Shown here piece after piece: positions 40,808 through 45,561 of a stretch of DNA of 45,561 bases. The position numbers and the translations under genes are program-made. Source of the stretch: Bacillota bacterium (GTDB lineage: Bacteria > Bacillota > Clostridia > Acetivibrionales > DSM-1351); NCBI GenBank assembly GCA_023441625.1, contig JAEZOA010000153.1, forward strand, positions 1-45,561, read 5' to 3'. The notes below the pieces were generated by a model. That model was given only the letters and a program-made list of their open reading frames with translations, was not told the DNA's origin and made no database searches. Numbering within the stretch: position 1 is the first letter of the stretch; each line of letters starts with the position of its first letter.

Positions 40808-41883
40808 AGCAGGAAGCAGCTATACTTTTAGCCTTTATCAAGGACAAGCTGGCACTTTTAATTCTATATATTACAAATACAGCTCTTATAACCTTGTTTT
40901 TTAACCTATCTCTAAAAAGTACAGAATGGTTGTATCCAATTCTAATATCGAGCGTTATTTTCATTCCGTATCTGATTGTAGAATGGTTCTCGTATAGAAA
41001 ATTAATTCTGATGCTGGATTTTAGTGAGACTAACATGCCTGATGAGATATATACAAATACTCAATACATAAAAAAAGTAAATTCCTCTATTATAAAAATC
41101 CACAGACGATATAACAATAAACTCAATGAAGAAATGCAGAAAAATATTGAATTTAGGCGCGTTATTTCTCAATTCGTCCATGCTATGAAAACTCCTGTAA
41201 CAGTAATAGAACTGGCACTTCAGAGATGTAAAGATAGTATTGATGAGGAGGAAGGGGAATGTGCAGTAATAGATACTATCAATGATATCTCCGAAGAGAA
41301 TACAAGACAGTTAGAAATGTTGAATAATCTACTTGAGTACCTAAGATTAGAGGAGTTTAGCAAGGATTACACACCTGTAGAGGTAGACCTGTATAGTGAA
41401 TTGACGCAGGTTATAAATAGTAAGAAGAAAAGCTTTATCTATAATAACGTTTGCCCTAATATTATAATTGATAAGATGTCTGAAGAAAAAGATAAAGTAA
41501 ATTATAAAGTAGAAATTCTAACCGATGTAAAATGGAATAGAATAATGCTAGACCAAATCATCTCCAATGCAATTAAATACTCAGCTACAACTGAGAAAAT
41601 GAAGACAATCGACTTCACAATTTCGCAATTTCAAGATAAGACAATTTTGAATATTAGCGACTATGGAATGGGAATCCCACAACAGGATATACCTAAAATA
41701 ATGGAGCCATTTTTCACAGGTGAGAATGGCCGAAAAATGAAGAATTCAACTGGCATTGGATTATACATTGTAAAGCTAATATCTGAAAATCTATCTCATG
41801 AAATCTTGATAGAATCACAAGTTGGAGTAGGAACTCAAGTGAAAATTATTTATCATAAAAATCAAAATAATCGTTTGATATAG
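40804..41883 (+). CDS. Intramembrane-sensing histidine kinase, BceS-like
   Basis: 359 aa. Two membrane segments at the N-terminus (about 14-35 and 42-62) have a loop of only a few residues, so there is no extracellular sensor; such kinases read the state of their partner ABC transporter. The H-box is FVHAMKTPVTVIELAL near residue 125, the HATPase has SNAIKYSATT, DYGMGIP (G1) and GIGLYIVKLI (G2). It starts within the regulator gene. A hairpin follows (41892-41900 with 41916-41924) before the ABC genes. Confidence 0.92.
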   Translation: MKQEAAILLAFIKDKLALLILYITNTALITLFFNLSLKSTEWLYPILISSVIFIPYLIVEWFSYRKLILMLDFSETNMPDEIYTNTQYIKKVNSSIIKIHRRYNNKLNEEMQKNIEFRRVISQFVHAMKTPVTVIELALQRCKDSIDEEEGECAVIDTINDISEENTRQLEMLNNLLEYLRLEEFSKDYTPVEVDLYSELTQVINSKKKSFIYNNVCPNIIIDKMSEEKDKVNYKVEILTDVKWNRIMLDQIISNAIKYSATTEKMKTIDFTISQFQDKTILNISDYGMGIPQQDIPKIMEPFFTGENGRKMKNSTGIGLYIVKLISENLSHEILIESQVGVGTQVKIIYHKNQNNRLI

Positions 41884-41891
41884 CACATCAC

Positions 41892-41924
41892 TATCTTTCA
41901 AAAATGTAAGCTTCATGAAAGATA
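41892..41924 (+). terminator. Hairpin between the BceS-like and BceA-like genes
   Basis: TATCTTTCA (41892-41900) with TGAAAGATA (41916-41924), a perfect 9-bp stem. The T-run after it is poor. It may partly separate the regulatory pair from the transporter pair, as these are often transcribed separately. Confidence 0.4.
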
Positions 41925-42000
41925 ATTCAATACTTCATAAGAAACCATGATTTTATAATTGCATTAAGGTTATTAAAAAACTTAATGGAGGCGAATTATA

Positions 42001-42771
42001 ATGGCATTAATAGAAGCGAAAAACTTAATTAAAACATATTATGAGCAAAAGAATAGTGAAGGTACATATGCTCTCAATGGAGTAGAGTTATCGATAAATA
42101 AGGGGGAGTTTGTTGGCGTAATGGGTCCATCAGGTAGTGGGAAGACAACACTTCTTCATATGCTTAGTGGTATTGATGCACCTACTAGTGGAACTGTAAC
42201 GATAGAAAAGAAAGATATTTTTTCTATGAAGGATGAGGAACTTGCTCTTTTTAGAAGGCGTAGGATGGGTTTTGTATTTCAAGAATTCAATCTGTTAGAT
42301 AGCTTGACGCTAAAAGAAAATATCATGCTACCATTAGTATTAGATAAGAAACATATAAATGAAATTGAAGAGAAGGTTTCAAAATACACCAAACTATTTG
42401 AAATAGAAGCAGTAATTGATAAGCATCCTTACCATGTTTCTGGAGGACAGCAGCAGAGAGCAGCTGTAGCTAGAGCCTTAATGAGTGACCCTGCTGTAAT
42501 ATTTGCAGATGAACCTACAGGAAATCTGGATTCAAAATCTTCAAAGTCGGTTATGGGTTTTCTTGAGAAAGTAAACGAAAATGATAAAGCTACAATTCTA
42601 ATGGTTACGCATGACCCATTTGCTGCAAGCTACTGCAAACGAATTATATTTATAAGAGATGGAAAAATATGTTTTGAACAGCAGAGGAGCGGAAGTAGAA
42701 GTGAATTCTTTGAGAAAATCATTGACAGTCTTGCAGTACTAGAAGGGGAGGCTGACAGAGATGACATTTAA
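42001..42771 (+). CDS. BceA-like ABC transporter ATP-binding protein
   Basis: 256 aa. Walker A GPSGSGKTTLLHML, Q-loop FVFQEFNLLDSL, signature SGGQQQRAAVARAL, Walker B VIFADEPTGNLDSKS and switch VTHDPFAASYC are all intact. It belongs to the MacB/LolD-like group that works with FtsX-type permeases. RBS GGAGG about 10 bases upstream. The stop overlaps the start of the permease by 11 bases. Confidence 0.94.
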   Translation: MALIEAKNLIKTYYEQKNSEGTYALNGVELSINKGEFVGVMGPSGSGKTTLLHMLSGIDAPTSGTVTIEKKDIFSMKDEELALFRRRRMGFVFQEFNLLDSLTLKENIMLPLVLDKKHINEIEEKVSKYTKLFEIEAVIDKHPYHVSGGQQQRAAVARALMSDPAVIFADEPTGNLDSKSSKSVMGFLEKVNENDKATILMVTHDPFAASYCKRIIFIRDGKICFEQQRSGSRSEFFEKIIDSLAVLEGEADRDDI

Positions 42772-44707
42772 AGGTATTGTTTGGAAGAACTTTAAATATG
42801 GAATTCAGAAGAATCTAGCTTTCTTTCTTTGCAGCACCCTTACAATAGCCATATTCTTTATATTTTCAAATCTGACATTTAGTAAAGAAATAGATGATTT
42901 TATGAATTATGCTGGAATGGGTGCGGAATTTATTTTCCCATCGATGGTTATTGTTATTTCGATATTTTCAGTTGGATTTATTAGTTATATAAGTAATAGT
43001 AAAAATAAGAGCCGTTCTAAGGAATTTGGGCTATATATGACAATGGGAATGTCAAAAAAGGACATTTCAAAGCTTATTATTATCGAAGATGCAATTTTGA
43101 TGAGTACCTCTATTGTTATGGGTATGCTGATTGGGACCATATTTTCAAGACTAGTTTATATGATTATTATGAATATGATAGATTTAGAGAGTATGAATTT
43201 TGTTCTTTATTATAGAAGTTATTTGTTAACTGGAATTGTGTTTGTTGTAATTTATGCGTTTAATACAGTCCTTACTGCGGCTTCAAGACGCGAAATGAAA
43301 ATAAAAGAACTGATTACTTCTGACAGAAAATCAGAGTATTCTAAGAAAAGCTCTGTAAGTCTTGCCGTAATGGGATTGGTCATGATGCTAGTAGTTGCTG
43401 GAGTAGCTATTGCTTCAACTAAATCAAGAGATGTTGCAATGAATAGTAAGCTTATATTAGCAGCGATAGCTATAGGAATAGTAGGTGCATATTTAGCTAT
43501 TTCAAATATAATAGGAATAATCTCAGGTATTGCGAAAAAAGACAAAGGTGTATATACAAAGAACTTGATGAGCATATCAGAATTAAAGTATACCTCAAAG
43601 AAAAATGAAAAAGTGCTATTTATATTAAGCCTATTAAGTGCAATGATACTTTTTAGCTCTGCTTCTATGATTTCTTTGCTGAATATGTGTGACACAATAG
43701 TGGATTCTTCACCTATAGCTAATATTAGCTATGTTGATGCCTATGGAGTAAACAGTTTTCAGGATAAAGCAGTTGATAATTTGATTAATGAAAGTGACGC
43801 AGCACTTAAGGAACATAAAACTTATAAATGCACTTTTGCATATAAAGTGACAGAAACGGAAAGTAAGGATAATCTTCCAATATGTATTATTAGTGCCACA
43901 TCTTTTTCCAAAATGATAGGTAAGAATGAAATTATACTGGATAATGAGGCAAAAATCCTTGCAGCTGACCCATTACTGAAACCAAAAGAAAGTCAGCTTG
44001 GTGAAATAAAAATAAATAATGGCCTTATTCAAAAGGATTTAAAGCTGTTGGAAACAATAATTAGTAATAAATTTAGTACAGAAATAGTAATTGGAAATAG
44101 ATATTTGATGGTAGTATCGGATAAAACCTTTATTGATCTTGAAAAGAACGCTCTGAATAATGGAACTATTCATAGTATAGATGTAGAAAACTGGAGAAAA
44201 ACAGGAACAGTTTTCGATAGTTTAAACCGTCTACGAAATAGTAGTAATTCTCTATCAAATCACTTTACATTAGCAGGAAGTTATGCAACATTCAAGCTTA
44301 TGAAGGAGCTATACTCAACTTTTGTTTTTGTTATGATTTTCATTAGTATATTGTTCTTTGCAGCATCAATATTGATTCTTTTGTTCCGTCAATATGAGAA
44401 TGTAGATAAGATGGCAAAGAAATATTCACAGCTAAGAAAAATCGGATTAACAAGAGGTGAATTTAAGAAATTCGTAGGGTCGCAAACCAAATTTGTTTTT
44501 ATAACTCCTTTAATTTTTGGCTTATTTATAGGTGCCTGTTTGCAGCTAATAATGCAATCTTTATCGGGTGGAAATGATTTTTATGCGGATTTTTGGAAAA
44601 CAAATGTGATAGTTGCTGCAATATACATTCTACTTCAGATTATTTCTTGCAAAGCAGTAATAAGCGCGTATTTTAAAAGGATAATAAGTGTTGCTAGGGT
44701 GAAATAA
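42761..44707 (+). CDS. BceB-like permease of antimicrobial-peptide transporter
   Basis: 648 aa, the usual length for BceB. About ten membrane segments: segment 1 near residue 20, a group of segments to about 330, then a large extracellular domain of about 200 residues (about 310-510), and three segments near the C-terminus, with FtsX-like regions (SRSKEFGLYMTMGMSKKDI and LRKIGLTRGEFKKF). The large loop binds the peptide-lipid target in this family, and the protein signals to the BceS-like kinase. The target peptide cannot be told from the sequence. Confidence 0.93.
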   Translation: MTFKGIVWKNFKYGIQKNLAFFLCSTLTIAIFFIFSNLTFSKEIDDFMNYAGMGAEFIFPSMVIVISIFSVGFISYISNSKNKSRSKEFGLYMTMGMSKKDISKLIIIEDAILMSTSIVMGMLIGTIFSRLVYMIIMNMIDLESMNFVLYYRSYLLTGIVFVVIYAFNTVLTAASRREMKIKELITSDRKSEYSKKSSVSLAVMGLVMMLVVAGVAIASTKSRDVAMNSKLILAAIAIGIVGAYLAISNIIGIISGIAKKDKGVYTKNLMSISELKYTSKKNEKVLFILSLLSAMILFSSASMISLLNMCDTIVDSSPIANISYVDAYGVNSFQDKAVDNLINESDAALKEHKTYKCTFAYKVTETESKDNLPICIISATSFSKMIGKNEIILDNEAKILAADPLLKPKESQLGEIKINNGLIQKDLKLLETIISNKFSTEIVIGNRYLMVVSDKTFIDLEKNALNNGTIHSIDVENWRKTGTVFDSLNRLRNSSNSLSNHFTLAGSYATFKLMKELYSTFVFVMIFISILFFAASILILLFRQYENVDKMAKKYSQLRKIGLTRGEFKKFVGSQTKFVFITPLIFGLFIGACLQLIMQSLSGGNDFYADFWKTNVIVAAIYILLQIISCKAVISAYFKRIISVARVK

Positions 44708-44838
44708 GGTAATATAAATTTACGAAAAATTTTCGCTAAGCATTTCCAGGGATACATATACCATCCCTGCGACAGATAATGATTATAGAAAAGTTGAGTG
44801 CTAACATATATAATGAGATATTTGCTTGTATAACAATT

Positions 44839-44877
44839 TAAATCCACGTCAATAATTTTTATTGAGGTGGATTTTTG
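44839..44877 (+). terminator. Terminator of the Bce module
   Basis: AAATCCACGTCAAT (44839-44852) with ATTGAGGTGGATTT (44860-44873), one mismatch near the loop side, then TTTT. A second small stem CAGGGAT / ATCCCTG lies at 44747-44769 upstream. Confidence 0.85.
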
Positions 44878-44915
44878 CGTGAAAGAATCAAAATGCAGTT
44901 GTAATTTGACCACGT

Positions 44916-44970
44916 ACCTCCATGATAAATTTCATTACTACTTTTGCCAAATGTTGGCATGGAGGTTTTT
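44916..44970 (+). promoter_or_regulatory. RBS-sequestering inverted repeat before the DUF2229 gene
   Basis: ACCTCCATG (44916-44924) is exactly complementary to CATGGAGGT (44958-44966), which contains the Shine-Dalgarno GGAGG for the ATG at 44971. Between them TGCCAA-ATG-TTGGCA (44945-44959) forms a competing hairpin that shares the CA of the second arm. The first stem would hide the RBS, and the second would leave most of it open. TTTTT follows, so an attenuator role is also possible. Confidence 0.55.
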
Positions 44971-45561
44971 ATGATAAAAGTTGGAATACCGAGGGGACTG
45001 TACTTTTATAAATATTCAACACTTTGGGAAACCTTTTTTAAAGGTCTGGGTGCAGAGGTAATAATATCTGATAAAACTAATAGAAATATAATGTTAGATG
45101 GCACAAATACCTGTGTTTCAGAAGCATGTCTTCCAATTAAGGTGTACTTTGGGCATGTAATGAATCTTGTGGGAAAGGTGGACTATATTTTCACTCCACG
45201 CTTTACTAGCATTTCAAGGCATCAGTATATATGCCCTGAAATTGGCGGTGTACCAGATATGATAAGAAACTCTATTAAGATACTGCCAAAAATAATAGAT
45301 ACTGAAATCAACTTGCGGAAGTCTAGCAAAAATTCATGGTTAGCAGCACTTAGCATTGGAGAGTTCATTACTAAAGACAGGGAAGTAATTAGAAATGCAT
45401 ACAAGGATGCACTTATGGCTTATCAATGTGAACGACAGGTATTAAAATCAGGTGTATTATTGGATGAATTTAAGCAAGATAGTATTCAATTAAGATTAAT
45501 TCAGAAAAGAAGTACAAAACTAACTGTTGCAATTATAGGGCATAACTACACTGTATATGAT
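44971..45561 (+). CDS. DUF2229 protein (acyl-CoA dehydratase activase-related), 3' end beyond window
   Basis: An open frame of 197 codons from the ATG at 44971 to the window edge with no stop. It begins MIKVGIPRGLYFYKYSTLWE, then ETFFKGLGAEVIISDKTNR, and carries CVSEACLPIKVYFGHV and DYIFTPRFTSI. These match the DUF2229 proteins linked to 2-hydroxyacyl-CoA dehydratase activases (BadF/BcrD/HgdC group), which hold conserved cysteines for a [4Fe-4S] cluster. The activase itself would lie downstream, outside the window. The function of DUF2229 is not established. RBS GGAGG five bases before the ATG, within the inverted repeat noted separately. Confidence 0.88.
   Translation, partial: MIKVGIPRGLYFYKYSTLWETFFKGLGAEVIISDKTNRNIMLDGTNTCVSEACLPIKVYFGHVMNLVGKVDYIFTPRFTSISRHQYICPEIGGVPDMIRNSIKILPKIIDTEINLRKSSKNSWLAALSIGEFITKDREVIRNAYKDALMAYQCERQVLKSGVLLDEFKQDSIQLRLIQKRSTKLTVAIIGHNYTVYD

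Noticed and set aside
43252..43695. 147-codon minus-strand frame inside the BceB-like permease gene
   Set aside because: Antisense shadow of membrane-segment codons; no RBS or recognisable protein.

Overview
The window is AT-rich Gram-positive DNA from an anaerobic, fermentative clostridium. A secreted GH9 cellulase-family enzyme, a bifurcating-type [FeFe] hydrogenase operon, pyruvate formate-lyase and a PPi-type phosphofructokinase together suggest a cellulolytic lineage such as Ruminiclostridium (Clostridium cluster III). This placement is inferred from gene content; the window holds no rRNA or tRNA.

Layout. 1-2762: 3' part of a sensor histidine kinase and an overlapping lipoprotein gene. 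2884-5780: RNase R and a DUF523 protein, then a tandem array of palindromic repeats and a bidirectional terminator. 5997-6224 (minus): an HPr/Crh-like protein without the active-site histidine. 6689-9485: housekeeping genes mtaB, ireB, ruvX and a DUF1292 gene. 9702-14753: hydrogenase operon (NuoE-like, lone ATPase, [2Fe-2S] ferredoxin, NuoF-like, HydA) behind a good promoter and a Rex-like operator. 14956-17437: GH9 lipoprotein and flavin reductase-like protein.

17487-25958 is the accessory region and the most interesting part. Two homologous c-di-GMP-I (GEMM) type riboswitches each precede a ketoacyl-ACP synthase III-like (KAS III) start. The downstream copy (22258-25958) is intact: riboswitch, KAS III-like enzyme, STAS/SpoIIAA-like protein, a chemoreceptor-type protein with no extracellular sensor, and a second STAS-like protein. 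The upstream copy (18213-20453) is a wreck: riboswitch, KAS III fragment frameshifted and fused to an SPFH fragment, an intact alcohol dehydrogenase, and the 3' remnant of a STAS-like gene. Remnants of IS66 and IS1182-type transposases lie among them.

26100-32663 is central metabolism. pflB lies on the minus strand behind its own promoter and a ZTP (pfl-motif) riboswitch. Next come a radical SAM gene and pfk, also on the minus strand, and then fba on the plus strand. pfk and fba are divergent from two well-formed promoters that flank a perfect palindrome. 33020-36019 encodes a large envelope protein joining a GHL10 glycosidase-like domain to an amidase_3 domain. 36326-40000 holds an ECF sigma factor, a multi-pass membrane protein (possible anti-sigma), an ABC-2 exporter and a hydrolase remnant. 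40115-44707 is a complete BceRSAB-type antimicrobial-peptide sensing and resistance module. The window ends inside a DUF2229 (2-hydroxyacyl-CoA dehydratase activase-related) gene whose Shine-Dalgarno can pair with an upstream anti-SD.

A 35-38 bp palindromic repeat occurs at five intergenic loci, one of them a six-unit array.
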